Assembly: GCA_934617425.1 (NCBI GenBank)
Contig: CAKTUD010000001.1
Coordinates: forward strand, 372,001 to 436,000
From: an uncultured Eggerthellaceae bacterium
Lineage (GTDB): Bacteria > Actinomycetota > Coriobacteriia > Coriobacteriales > Eggerthellaceae
Direction: 5' to 3'
DNA: 64,000 nucleotides
The stretch's first letter is position 1. Every line of letters starts with the position of its first letter. The position numbers and the translations under genes were made by a program. The notes beneath the pieces are model-generated. The model ran no database searches. It was not told where the DNA came from and was given only the letters and a program-made list of their open reading frames with translations. Below, in pieces: positions 36,099-44,083 of the stretch.

Positions 36099-36247
36099 TT
36101 TTGATTATTGGACACGAATTGTAGCTTAAATGTGTCTAAGAAGGAGCCAATCTCCTTAGGGGTTGCCGGAAGGTCGATCCAAGCGTCGCGGAGTTTGCCC
36201 TCGTTGTAGTAGCCGTAGTTCCCGATGCATACCTTGATGGTGCTCAT
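36095..36247 (-). pseudogene. N-terminal fragment of an ArdA-like antirestriction protein
   Basis: Read leftward from ATG 36247 the 50-codon frame gives STIKVCIGNYGYYNEG, then KLRDAWIDLPATPKEIG. This matches the N-terminal beta-strand and LDLP segment of ArdA DNA-mimic proteins (normally about 165 residues). AGGAA precedes the start. The homology stops after about 40 residues and the frame ends overlapping the abiEi start (ATGA). ArdA is typical of conjugative elements, so this marks a decayed mobile element. Confidence 0.6.
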
Positions 36248-36284
36248 TTCCTGGTCCTTTCCTGAATGATGTCCAAATAGAAAA

Positions 36285-36316
36285 GGCTCCCCTGGCTTCA
36301 GCCATGGGGAGTGTCA
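36285..36316 (+). mobile_element. IS200/IS605-like right-end hairpin, solo
   Basis: CTCCCCTGGC, TTCA and GCCATGGGGAG form a bulged hairpin directly followed by TGTCAA. This is the sequence style of IS605-family right ends and of the 3' end of TnpB-associated guide RNAs. No tnpA or tnpB gene lies within the window near it, so it would be a solitary remnant. The identification rests on pattern memory only. Confidence 0.4.
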
Positions 36317-36463
36317 ATGAAAATGGCGAAGACACTTCAAGTGGTGGCGAAGATATAAGTGGTTCAATTCGAATATTCGAGGTAATTGGGCATGTTTGCT
36401 GCATCGCCGAAAATCGTTTCAATGGCAGGAAGCTTGTGCGAATATCGCGGAGGAAGCTTCTCT

Positions 36464-36685
36464 TTACCATAGCTCCTTTCCGTAAGGCAATCCGGTATCG
36501 ATAAACTCGGGCTTTGGACCCTTATATCCTTCCATGAGCGAATCGAAGTTTTTCGCGTTCTTCTTCTCCGTGGGATCGGTGCTTCCTTCAACCACGTTCC
36601 TCTCCCAAGCCCCTTCTTCAAGCGATACTTTCGTAATGTCCGCATAAGAATTCAGACGCCCTTTGCATTGCGGCTTCTTTTTCAT
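36464..36685 (-). CDS. Small hypothetical protein of the accessory region
   Basis: The 73-residue frame begins MKKKPQCKGRLNSYADI behind AAAAGGGGATCCT, a plausible ribosome site. The product is hydrophilic and charged, with LEEGAWERNVVEGSTDP and a C-terminal FIDTGLPYGKELW. It has no membrane segment and is not recognised. It lies upstream of the ArdA fragment in the same orientation, so it may belong to the same former mobile element. Confidence 0.4.
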   Translation of the reverse strand: MKKKPQCKGRLNSYADITKVSLEEGAWERNVVEGSTDPTEKKNAKNFDSLMEGYKGPKPEFIDTGLPYGKELW

Positions 36686-36785
36686 AGGATCCCCTTTTCG
36701 CGCATGCGCCGAACCTTCTTCAGGAGAAAGCGCTGAATCCTGTTTGTGAAGGAGCCTGTCGAGGTCGTTTTGGCAGAATGATGTG

Positions 36786-36848
36786 GCGACCAGCGGTTTG
36801 CTCGGGGAATTGTACCCCGATATGCGACGGCTGGTCGTTCTTATGTTT
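36786..36848. other. Two-tier inverted-repeat structure
   Basis: GCGACCAGC (36786-36794) can pair with GCTGGTCGT (36840-36848). Inside, CGGGG (36803-36807) pairs with CCCCG (36815-36819). No gene overlaps it. It could be a transfer origin, an attachment site or the 5' part of a structured RNA; there is no evidence to choose between these. Confidence 0.4.
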
Positions 36849-36918
36849 CGGGGGATACTTCTACAACTTTTTGGCGTAGCTTCGTTGCTCGTTCATCCCG
36901 AGTTCGAAAAAAATGTTA

Positions 36919-36946
36919 TATTTAATATTGCGATCAATATTAAATA
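36919..36946. promoter_or_regulatory. AT-rich perfect inverted repeat, candidate operator
   Basis: TATTTAATATTG (36919-36930) and CAATATTAAATA (36935-36946) are exact complements separated by CGAT. It begins an island of nearly pure A/T (about 36905-37080) in a GC-rich genome and lies 55 bases before the promoter of the CRISPR-associated gene series. A dimeric regulator, or an AT-hook or nucleoid-type protein, could bind here. Confidence 0.5.
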
Positions 36947-37000
36947 CAACAAAACGTAAATAGAGAAATAACTAGAGTAGATAAATAACTAATAAAATAC

Positions 37001-37029
37001 TTGACAAACAGAAAAATAAACTCTTTAAT
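37001..37029 (+). promoter_or_regulatory. Strong sigma-70-type promoter
   Basis: TTGACA (37001-37006) is followed after exactly 17 bases by TTTAAT (37024-37029). Transcription would begin near 37036, about 58 bases before the first gene of the co-directional series that leads to cas12a. Confidence 0.65.
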
Positions 37030-37093
37030 AAATTGAAAAAACAAAAAAGGTGTTATTACGAATATATTTTGCAACATATTTTCGTCTGGAAAG

Positions 37094-37895
37094 ATGAAAG
37101 CCCGGGCTTCCAAGTTTTTTGGTGAGTGCGCTCGCATTCGTCGAAATCACGCTAATTCAAATTCGAAAATAGGAGAAAAACACCGAGTAGCTGTTTTATT
37201 TGATGCCGAGAATATACCGGTCAGCCACCTTATGGACATCTTTAGATATGCGAAGACTTTCGGTACGGTTGTTTCGGTCCGCGTTTATGCGCCGATGTCG
37301 ATCATGGAGGGTCCAGCTTTCGCAAAAGCTTCAAAGACGTGTGGTTTCAAGGCAATTGTTTGCAACGGCGCTGTGTGGGGAAAGAATTCTGTAGATATTC
37401 GGCTGGTCGTCGACGCAATGGAGTTTGCTCAGGACGCAATCTACGACGATCTTGTTCTGGTTTCGTCCGACGCTGATTATCGACCCCCTGATATTGGCGC
37501 TGCGCAAGCGCAACATATGCGTCCATGGTATTGGCTGCGAAGGGGCAAGCGTGAGATATTCCAGATCGTGTGACACCTGGCGCACGATTAGGGACCGCAA
37601 GAAGGCTATGCCGAGCTCTGGAGAGAAGCCCGGCTCTCAGACTCCTCGGAAACAAAGCATCGAAGAAATAAGCGATCTTCTTCTCGAATCTGCGAGACTG
37701 TCTCGCAGAAAAGACGGGTGGTCGGAAGTATCCAGCTTGGCGGTTGTCCTTCGCAGGGAGGTAAAGAAATTTAAAGCCAAAGACTATGGAGCGAAGAATC
37801 TGTCGACGCTTCTAGAGAAATCAGGTCTTTTTGAGGTGAGGCTTATCAGCGGAAGAAAAGTTGCACGACCGTTCGACGATGGAGGGGAGGGTTAA
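37094..37895 (+). pseudogene. NYN (PIN-like) RNase-like protein with C-terminal LOTUS/OST-HTH domain, frameshifted
   Basis: The first frame (37094-37573) encodes a NYN domain with VAVLFDAENIP (Asp37, Glu39), Asp101 in VDIRLVVDAM and LVSSDADY (Asp126, Asp128), the acidic residues of this nuclease fold. After five C residues at 37484-37488 the homology jumps to the next frame: LILALRKRNICVHGIG continues the NYN fold. Then comes SIEEISDLLLESARL and DYGAKNLSTLLEKSGLFEVR, a LOTUS/OST-HTH RNA-binding domain, ending at 37895. Removing one C would restore a single protein of about 266 residues. The frameshift may be real decay, slippage-based switching or an assembly error. The next gene starts two bases later. 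Confidence 0.78.
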
Positions 37896-37897
37896 CT

Positions 37898-38857
37898 ATG
37901 GGTGTTCCCGAAACAGAAGAAAAAAGCGTTTTCGAAGTTAAGCCAAATATTGGTGAGAATCCTGCGGGCGAGATGGGTGCTCCGGCTGATAGATCAAGGC
38001 GTTATATACAGCTTGAATACCATCAGCAATTAGATCTTGCAACTGTCTTCGCTTTACGGAGGAGATGGTCTGATCGCTTAGATTGCGAGGGAGCGAGATA
38101 CGTGACAAAAAGAAACGACCCCAATCCTGAAAGAACGGCAATGGAGATGCTTCTGAGCCTTTCGAAAATGGGAGAAGTTGCCCCTATGGTTAAACGGGCG
38201 ACGGTGTGGGGTCCTGGCGGAGCGTCGGATATGACGGGCTTTGCGTATGCCGACGCATGTGAGGGGCGCGAGGATTGGGTTTTGGACCCTATAAAGAAAG
38301 GGTTCGACCCTGGCAACGTATTTAGCGTTTATGTCGGCGCCAAACCAACGCGGTTCGAAGATCTTACGGCCTATGAGCAGGCAAAGAATTCGGACGAGCT
38401 GTTTGCCGTGAATGCCGATGCCGTCGACAAGTTCCTTTCTCCGATTTTAAAAAGGCGGTTCGAACATTCTCCCGAAAATGCAGTTTTGCGGAAAACCGAC
38501 CCCTATGAAGTCCTGAACAGGATGGGCTATGACGAATACTGGGTGCAGGTTTACTCTGTTCGGGCCGTAAGACAAATAAGAGCCGATTTGGTCAGCATCA
38601 TCGCTCAACTCGATTTCGTTGTAGAGACGGGCGGGGTCGATGGCGAGAAGGCTTGGGCCGAGGGCAGGTTTCAGGGCTTTAACGGCCTCGACGAATCTTT
38701 GCGGCCGAAACTTTGCTCCCCTTGGGATATCGAACCTTATTGGCGCTGTACGGTTGGTCAAGCGCTCAGCTTCTATCAATGGTTTGATCGTATTTTGTCG
38801 TTCATTTTGCGGGAAATCGATCCAGATACGCAGTGCGTGTATTTCGATGGGCCGTAG
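37898..38857 (+). CDS. Unrecognised protein in the cas12a gene series
   Basis: The 319-residue protein starts behind GGAGGGGAGGG, two bases after the NYN-LOTUS gene. It is soluble and acidic, without membrane helices or a signal peptide. The first 25 residues look disordered; a helical region rich in Tyr, Arg and Leu follows (YIQLEYHQQLDLATVFALRR), and aromatic segments appear late (DEYWVQVYSVRAVRQIRADL, SPWDIEPYWRCTVG). No nuclease, helicase or nucleotide-binding motif was found. Tight spacing indicates co-transcription with the NYN-LOTUS gene, so a role in the same process is likely but undefined. Confidence 0.6.
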   Translation: MGVPETEEKSVFEVKPNIGENPAGEMGAPADRSRRYIQLEYHQQLDLATVFALRRRWSDRLDCEGARYVTKRNDPNPERTAMEMLLSLSKMGEVAPMVKRATVWGPGGASDMTGFAYADACEGREDWVLDPIKKGFDPGNVFSVYVGAKPTRFEDLTAYEQAKNSDELFAVNADAVDKFLSPILKRRFEHSPENAVLRKTDPYEVLNRMGYDEYWVQVYSVRAVRQIRADLVSIIAQLDFVVETGGVDGEKAWAEGRFQGFNGLDESLRPKLCSPWDIEPYWRCTVGQALSFYQWFDRILSFILREIDPDTQCVYFDGP

Positions 38858-38891
38858 ATATGGCTTTTGAGTCTGTTCGGAAGGAGCGAGA

Positions 38892-39659
38892 GTGGCAGGC
38901 AAATATTGGTCAAGGCAGAAAACTCGCAGAGAAGATACGAACAACTGTCAAGAATTTTTAAGAGCGGCCTTGCCGGAGCGCTTGGCGATGACCGCTGCAA
39001 AGCTCGATTGTTATGATGGCAGTAGCGAGGTCTCATCAGCCTGCTGCGCGTATCTTTCTGCGTACGATGAGCTGTGCGAGGTTCCCTTGACGGGGCATGA
39101 GTGTCTAGGGGTGCTGATCCCCGGAATCGAACTTGACTTTCCTCTTGATTCCCATCTCAGGGAAAGCGAACTCTCCCTGAGACTCATAGGGTGGGACGAC
39201 CTTGCGCTGGCCTCTGATAAACTTGAGCGCATCAATGGACTTTCATTCGGAGAGCTCTCTGGCGTCGAGGCAACCCTAGGCAGCTATTCTATCGAATTCG
39301 CAAAATGGGAAGAAGTATTGGCGAGCAAGGTTTGGCTTGGTGAGGGCTGGACGGAGCAGGAGATTTATCTTTTCGCCGCGTACGTGCTTAGGGAGCTTTG
39401 TTTTCTTGGGGGTACGCGCGAAAAACATGAAGAGGCCTACGAGAAGTTTTACGAACGTATAGAAAACGTCTCTGAAGAGCCTCCATCGTCATGCGTTTCC
39501 CTTGAAGATCTCTGTCGAGAATACCGTGATTACGGTATCGAGCAGATTAAATACACCGAAAGCCCCTTTCTTGACAAGATGTACCGCGAGCTGTGGAAAC
39601 AAGGGTGGATTAAAACCCTCGAGATAGCTGCCGACCTGTTTGCCCGATTGAACCGTTGA
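38892..39659 (+). CDS. Unrecognised protein in the cas12a gene series
   Basis: A GTG start at 38892 follows AAGGAGCGAGA. The 255-residue product is acidic and mainly helical, with no membrane segment. Recognisable only by composition, it contains paired aromatic-acidic helices such as WTEQEIYLFAAYVLRELCFL and LDKMYRELWKQGWIKTLEIA near the end. There is no catalytic motif that can be named. It lies 34 bases after the 319-residue gene and 87 bases before the HicB-like gene, all on one strand. Both this and its upstream neighbour may be partners of the NYN-LOTUS protein. Confidence 0.55.
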   Translation: MAGKYWSRQKTRREDTNNCQEFLRAALPERLAMTAAKLDCYDGSSEVSSACCAYLSAYDELCEVPLTGHECLGVLIPGIELDFPLDSHLRESELSLRLIGWDDLALASDKLERINGLSFGELSGVEATLGSYSIEFAKWEEVLASKVWLGEGWTEQEIYLFAAYVLRELCFLGGTREKHEEAYEKFYERIENVSEEPPSSCVSLEDLCREYRDYGIEQIKYTESPFLDKMYRELWKQGWIKTLEIAADLFARLNR

Positions 39660-39746
39660 TGGTTATGCTGGTTGGCGATTGTTTTTATGGAGGTTTTGCT
39701 AAGTAGGAAATGCCAAGTCCGCTGCGCAAATAAGGAGATGCCGAGA

Positions 39747-40367
39747 ATGAAACTCACGAGCGAATGCATTCTCACTAAAGATTTCGATGGGTGGACGGCC
39801 GTCCTCCCTCAATTCAATGACGTCGCGACAAGCGGCAAATCAAGGGAGGAAGCTATAAAGAACGCCAGAGAGATCCTCGAGATCGAGGCGGGCGACATCC
39901 TGCGCGAAGGGCGCAGGGCGCCGCGCATGCAGCACCTTGCGGAAGTCGCTGTGCTTGAAGTCGAGGTGGACGATGCGGAGGCCGAGCGCATGAGGTATGT
40001 CACCGTCGGCGGGGCGGCCGATAGGCTATCGATATCTGAAAACGATATCAAGGGGCTGATAGAGCAGGGCGATCTTGAGGCTAAGGATTTCGGCGGCGAT
40101 ACATACGTGCTGCTTGATTCTATCGAGAGATATAGAAAAAGCGGGGCCATGGATGATCTGATCGAGTTTCTTGATTCAACGCATGCTTTGAAAGATCGAC
40201 GGGAGATTCTTCAGGAAGCGTTTGATGGAAGCGAAGAAGAGCGGCGGGTTTTCGGTTCGCTGTATTTGACGCCAGAAGAGGAAGGGGCGCTGAGCTTTTC
40301 CGATCTAAGGGATTACGTAGGCTATTGCTCATGGATAGAGCGTAATCGCTGTGGGATGGGCTTTTGA
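39747..40367 (+). CDS. HicB-like protein fused to an excisionase-type HTH, no HicA partner
   Basis: The start at 39747 is chosen because AAGGAG lies nine bases before it. The 206-residue protein begins with a HicB-like beta-alpha fold (about 1-65: ILTKDFDGWTAVLPQFNDVA, SGKSREEAIKNAREILEIEA). A MerR/excisionase-type HTH follows (about 85-135: YVTVGGAADRLSISENDIKG and DSIERYRKSG). A third, helical region runs to the C-terminus. HicB proteins normally neutralise the HicA RNase and repress their own operon. No hicA is adjacent, so it is more likely a regulator here. It is 65 bases upstream of cas12a in the same direction and could control it. Confidence 0.65.
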   Translation: MKLTSECILTKDFDGWTAVLPQFNDVATSGKSREEAIKNAREILEIEAGDILREGRRAPRMQHLAEVAVLEVEVDDAEAERMRYVTVGGAADRLSISENDIKGLIEQGDLEAKDFGGDTYVLLDSIERYRKSGAMDDLIEFLDSTHALKDRREILQEAFDGSEEERRVFGSLYLTPEEEGALSFSDLRDYVGYCSWIERNRCGMGF

Positions 40368-40432
40368 ATGCTTTTGCCTTAGGGGAAGGTTCGCATTGAG
40401 GTATCGGTAAAGATCGAAAGTGAGAGTTAGCG

Positions 40433-43400
40433 ATGGCGAATTCTAAATCTGACGTAGTAAATGCTTATATCGGAAAAACAGAGGTAGCAAAGACCATATC
40501 AATGGGCCTTGAACCTCGTAAGGAAACGAAAGAGTGGATTGAAAAGGACGAACTGGTCGAAAAGAGTCATTCGTTCATTTATGAGAAAGACACGATACTC
40601 AGCGATCTCGTCAAGCCGTATTTGTGTTCAAAGGTTTTCGATGGATTGAATAAGCTTGATGTGGACTGGGCAAATGCTGCTGCGATTTATGGCAAGGCGC
40701 TCGATGACGCGATTGCAAAGAAAGACAGTCGGTGGGGTGAGTGGAACGAAGAGGAGAACTTAATCAAAAATAGCATTTCGAAACAGATTAAAGAAACTGC
40801 AAATTTTGGAGAAAACAGCAAGTTTGGAGAATTTGCTGATGAACTTTGCAACTTGGATCCTTCTGGCGAGGGTTTTGAGCGGCAATCTGCGTTTGAGGCC
40901 CAGAAGATGCTCAAAAATATTCGACAAGGAAATAAAATCACTCTGCTTAAGGGACCCTTCGATAGTTTAAAAAAGCAATTCGGTGGAACGCGATTGGGAA
41001 ACGGGATCGTAGCCGATCGCGTTGTTGATAACTTTAAAAAGTGCATTAATAACTCGCGTAAATTGAAGAGGCTTGCTTTCGAGGATGAAAAAGGCGATTT
41101 GGTCGAAAAGGTCGATCCATGCAAATATGCAGAATTCCTCTCTCTGAAAGGAAGGGACGAATACAACAAAAATATACAAACGCTTCAGAGGTACGCCGAA
41201 GGGAGATCGATCAATCTCCAGTTTCTCGACAAAATCCCTCTCGCGCCCCAGATTGAAGGATTGATTTCTGCTGAGTTCAAAGACGACAAAGATGTAGAGC
41301 AAGCGCTTCGTTTGCTCTCCGACCAATTCGGGGAAAAGGGAGATTTAAGAGCAGGGCTTCTTGGGCTTGCGCATGATGTTGAAGCCAATCGCGAAGATTA
41401 TGAAATTTCTGGCGGTAGAGCGCAAAGAGTCGCTGACCTGTTTTGTACGGAAGGGAAGAGAGAGTGGGGAAAAGTTGTTGCTTTTGACGACGTAGTCAAG
41501 ATGATGCCTAATAAAAGTTTTGCTGCGGCCGTTGAAAAACGGGCGGAGTATATCTGCGGACGTTCCAAGAAAGCTCATGACAGAGTCTCTAACTTCGATG
41601 GCAAAGGCGGTTTGCGCAAAGATGATGATGCATGCCAGCTTATCGAAGAGGCCTTCGATGCAGCGGTTGATTTGAAACAAGGACTTAAATACCTAAAGAA
41701 GAAAGATTCCGAAGATGCCTTTCGCCTTAAGATTGATGAGTTGTTTCTCGAGTTCGATGGGCTTTTCTGCGAAACAAGAAGGTATGTGACAGCGAAATCT
41801 GGCAGTGATGCTGACGGAGCATCACTGGTGTCTTACGGTTCGCGGTCGCCTATGGGTTACTCGGCAAATTGGCTCAATAAAGGGGAAAACCCCTATGCAT
41901 TGGGATATCGGGAGCTCAACGGTGAGAAAAGTTACATCCTTATTCTACCGAGGCGTAAGGCATCCGCCATTAGCGATAGATTTGGCAAGTTCGATTGCGG
42001 TAAGGAAGCAAGTGGGTCAGAGTACATGCTCTTTAATAGTGAGGTCCCAAACAAGAAGCCCACTTGGAATAGAAAGCCCTTCAAGCCCACCGAAGGTCAG
42101 GGCGAATTGAGGAGCTTGATAGAAAAAGAAGAGGCGTGGACGAAGAGTGAATCTAACAGGGTCCTAAAATTTCTCAGGGTAAACTTTAAATTTTCCGATT
42201 ACGAGGACAAGATTGCTCCTGAGTTTTTTTCAGGTGACTATAAAAACAAAGATGAGGTGATTGAGGCTTACAAGAAGTACTGTCGGCCGGAGCGCAAGTT
42301 TGTCCCGGTGCCTGCTCATGAGATAGATGCTGCTGCAAAAGATGGATCTGTTCTTGTATTTGATATCACATGTCGAGATTTTCGAGAAAAATCGAACGGA
42401 CGCAAGAACGCAAACACCCTGATGCTTGAATCCATTTTCTTGAAAGAAAACCGCGAAAATGGTTACTTTATAGTTCCTGCTGGAAACGTCGATTTGCGCC
42501 ATAGAGAGCCAAGCGAGTTAGCAAAATCAAGCGAGGTCGTTCATAAAAAAGGTTCGCTACTCGTGAATAGGACTCATCTAGATCACGGGAAGATCGTTAG
42601 TTATTCTCAAGAAGAATACAATGAGAGAAAACTAAATCGGAGAAATTTGTACGAAGAAGGCGAACTGGGGGTTAGAAAGGCGCCTCATGATATTCGCAAA
42701 GATAAGAGATACCTTAATGAACAATACTCCGTCCGCATTCCGGTGAAATTTAATGATGGAAGTGGAGAAGAGTGGAATCAAATCAGTTTAAACTCGGAGG
42801 TTTTAAAAGATTTTTGTAAAAAAGCAAAGTCTGATCAACGAATAGATGGCATCGATGTTGGGGAAAACAATCTAGGGTATTTCGTTAAAATTGACGGTTT
42901 TGGCCGCATATTGGATCAGCACGCATGGAACGAATTCAATGGTTTCGACTACAAAAACGCCATCGATGAATTGTCGGAAAAGCGGAAAAATCATCAGAGG
43001 AAATGGAAAATTGTACCAAAGATAAAAGACTTGAAAAATGGATTCACAAGCTGTGTTGTTGGGGAGATGAAGAGAGACGTTGTTTCAAGTAGATCGATAG
43101 TTGCTTTAGAGCGAGCACCCTTCGATGAAGATAGGTTTAGAAAAAATTCTCAAAAAAAGACTTACAGAAAAATCGACCGAGGTCTTGAGACGAGTTTTCA
43201 GTATTTGACGTTGAAAGAGCGCTTGCCTTTTGAACCCGCAGGAGTATGCAGGGGGCTTCAGCTTTCTCTTCCCGCTGGCAAATCTAACAAGCCTAAAGAG
43301 CAGAATGGCGCAATATTTAGGGTTCATCCCGAGTTCACGTCTAAGAATGATCCTTTGACTGGCTTCCTTCCTTTATTTAATTTCAAAAATATAGAGGGCA

Positions 43401-44083
43401 AGGAAGTAAGAGAGTTCTTTAAGGGGATGGACAGGTTTTCTTTCTTAGAGGGCGCGTTCGTATTCGAGTTTAATTATTTGAATTTGCCAAAAAAGTATCT
43501 CAAAAATAAATATAACAAAGGAAAACTGCCGGATAGGCTATGGCGTGCAACGACGAGAGGGAAGAGGGTCTTGACCAATTGGAGAGGTCAGCGAAAAGAG
43601 ATTGATCCGACAGGAAAAATCGAAGAATTGTTGGAAAAGTACGATTCAGGTTCAGATTATAAGCGAAAGGAGGGGGAGGATCTGCTGCCTTGGCTCATCC
43701 GAGAATGCGATGATCCTGATCTCGAAGAGATTCTTCGAGTTTTTGAAACATTGATGCTCATTCGCTATAAAGACCCCAAAGAAACTGATGATAGGAGAAA
43801 AGATTACATCCTTTCACCGATTTTGGCACCGGATTCTTCGTTATTTTCCGGACGTAATTTTGATTCTCGAAATAATGATTTCGATCGCTGCGGTTGCAAG
43901 TTGCCGAAAGATGCGGACGCTAACGGAGCATATAACATCGCTTTGAAGGCGTTGTACTTGCTCGAGGGAGCGAAAGAGAAGAACGCAGGCAATGATCAAT
44001 GGAGACTGCCAAAATACGATTTCTATGGGTGGTTTGCGTGGAACGTTAAAAGTTGCGACACGCGATGGGCTAGAGAGCCATGA
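40433..44083 (+). CDS. cas12a: Cas12a (Cpf1), divergent type V-A CRISPR effector nuclease
   Basis: The 1216-residue protein has the Cas12a order: alpha-helical REC lobe (about 1-470), WED/PI (about 470-790), then split RuvC with Nuc. RuvC-I is DGIDVGENNLGY (Asp808), RuvC-II is IVALERAPF (Glu893) and RuvC-III is KDADANGAYNIALK (Asp1160/Asp1162). Between II and III lies HPEFTSKNDPLTGF and the Nuc arginine in RGKRVL (Arg1045), as in known Cas12a and unlike the Nuc-less Cas12a2. The segment KDKRY to SVRIPVKF aligns with the family processing site, but the catalytic His position is Arg768. It should use crRNA from the adjacent array to cleave DNA next to a T-rich PAM. The ribosome site is weak, and cas4 overlaps by four bases. 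Confidence 0.93.
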   Translation: MANSKSDVVNAYIGKTEVAKTISMGLEPRKETKEWIEKDELVEKSHSFIYEKDTILSDLVKPYLCSKVFDGLNKLDVDWANAAAIYGKALDDAIAKKDSRWGEWNEEENLIKNSISKQIKETANFGENSKFGEFADELCNLDPSGEGFERQSAFEAQKMLKNIRQGNKITLLKGPFDSLKKQFGGTRLGNGIVADRVVDNFKKCINNSRKLKRLAFEDEKGDLVEKVDPCKYAEFLSLKGRDEYNKNIQTLQRYAEGRSINLQFLDKIPLAPQIEGLISAEFKDDKDVEQALRLLSDQFGEKGDLRAGLLGLAHDVEANREDYEISGGRAQRVADLFCTEGKREWGKVVAFDDVVKMMPNKSFAAAVEKRAEYICGRSKKAHDRVSNFDGKGGLRKDDDACQLIEEAFDAAVDLKQGLKYLKKKDSEDAFRLKIDELFLEFDGLFCETRRYVTAKSGSDADGASLVSYGSRSPMGYSANWLNKGENPYALGYRELNGEKSYILILPRRKASAISDRFGKFDCGKEASGSEYMLFNSEVPNKKPTWNRKPFKPTEGQGELRSLIEKEEAWTKSESNRVLKFLRVNFKFSDYEDKIAPEFFSGDYKNKDEVIEAYKKYCRPERKFVPVPAHEIDAAAKDGSVLVFDITCRDFREKSNGRKNANTLMLESIFLKENRENGYFIVPAGNVDLRHREPSELAKSSEVVHKKGSLLVNRTHLDHGKIVSYSQEEYNERKLNRRNLYEEGELGVRKAPHDIRKDKRYLNEQYSVRIPVKFNDGSGEEWNQISLNSEVLKDFCKKAKSDQRIDGIDVGENNLGYFVKIDGFGRILDQHAWNEFNGFDYKNAIDELSEKRKNHQRKWKIVPKIKDLKNGFTSCVVGEMKRDVVSSRSIVALERAPFDEDRFRKNSQKKTYRKIDRGLETSFQYLTLKERLPFEPAGVCRGLQLSLPAGKSNKPKEQNGAIFRVHPEFTSKNDPLTGFLPLFNFKNIEGKEVREFFKGMDRFSFLEGAFVFEFNYLNLPKKYLKNKYNKGKLPDRLWRATTRGKRVLTNWRGQRKEIDPTGKIEELLEKYDSGSDYKRKEGEDLLPWLIRECDDPDLEEILRVFETLMLIRYKDPKETDDRRKDYILSPILAPDSSLFSGRNFDSRNNDFDRCGCKLPKDADANGAYNIALKALYLLEGAKEKNAGNDQWRLPKYDFYGWFAWNVKSCDTRWAREP

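Noticed and set aside
37094..37895. The NYN-LOTUS gene as the missing crRNA-processing enzyme.
   Set aside because: Attractive given the altered Cas12a site, but nothing in the sequence links the two beyond position and the gene is frameshifted here; kept only as a test within the operon finding.
40433..44083. The effector could be Cas12a2 or another Cas12 subtype.
   Set aside because: Cas12a2 replaces the Nuc domain with a zinc ribbon. This protein has the Cas12a Nuc segment with its Arg and the FTSK-DPLTGF block, no paired CxxC motifs, and full V-A adaptation genes.
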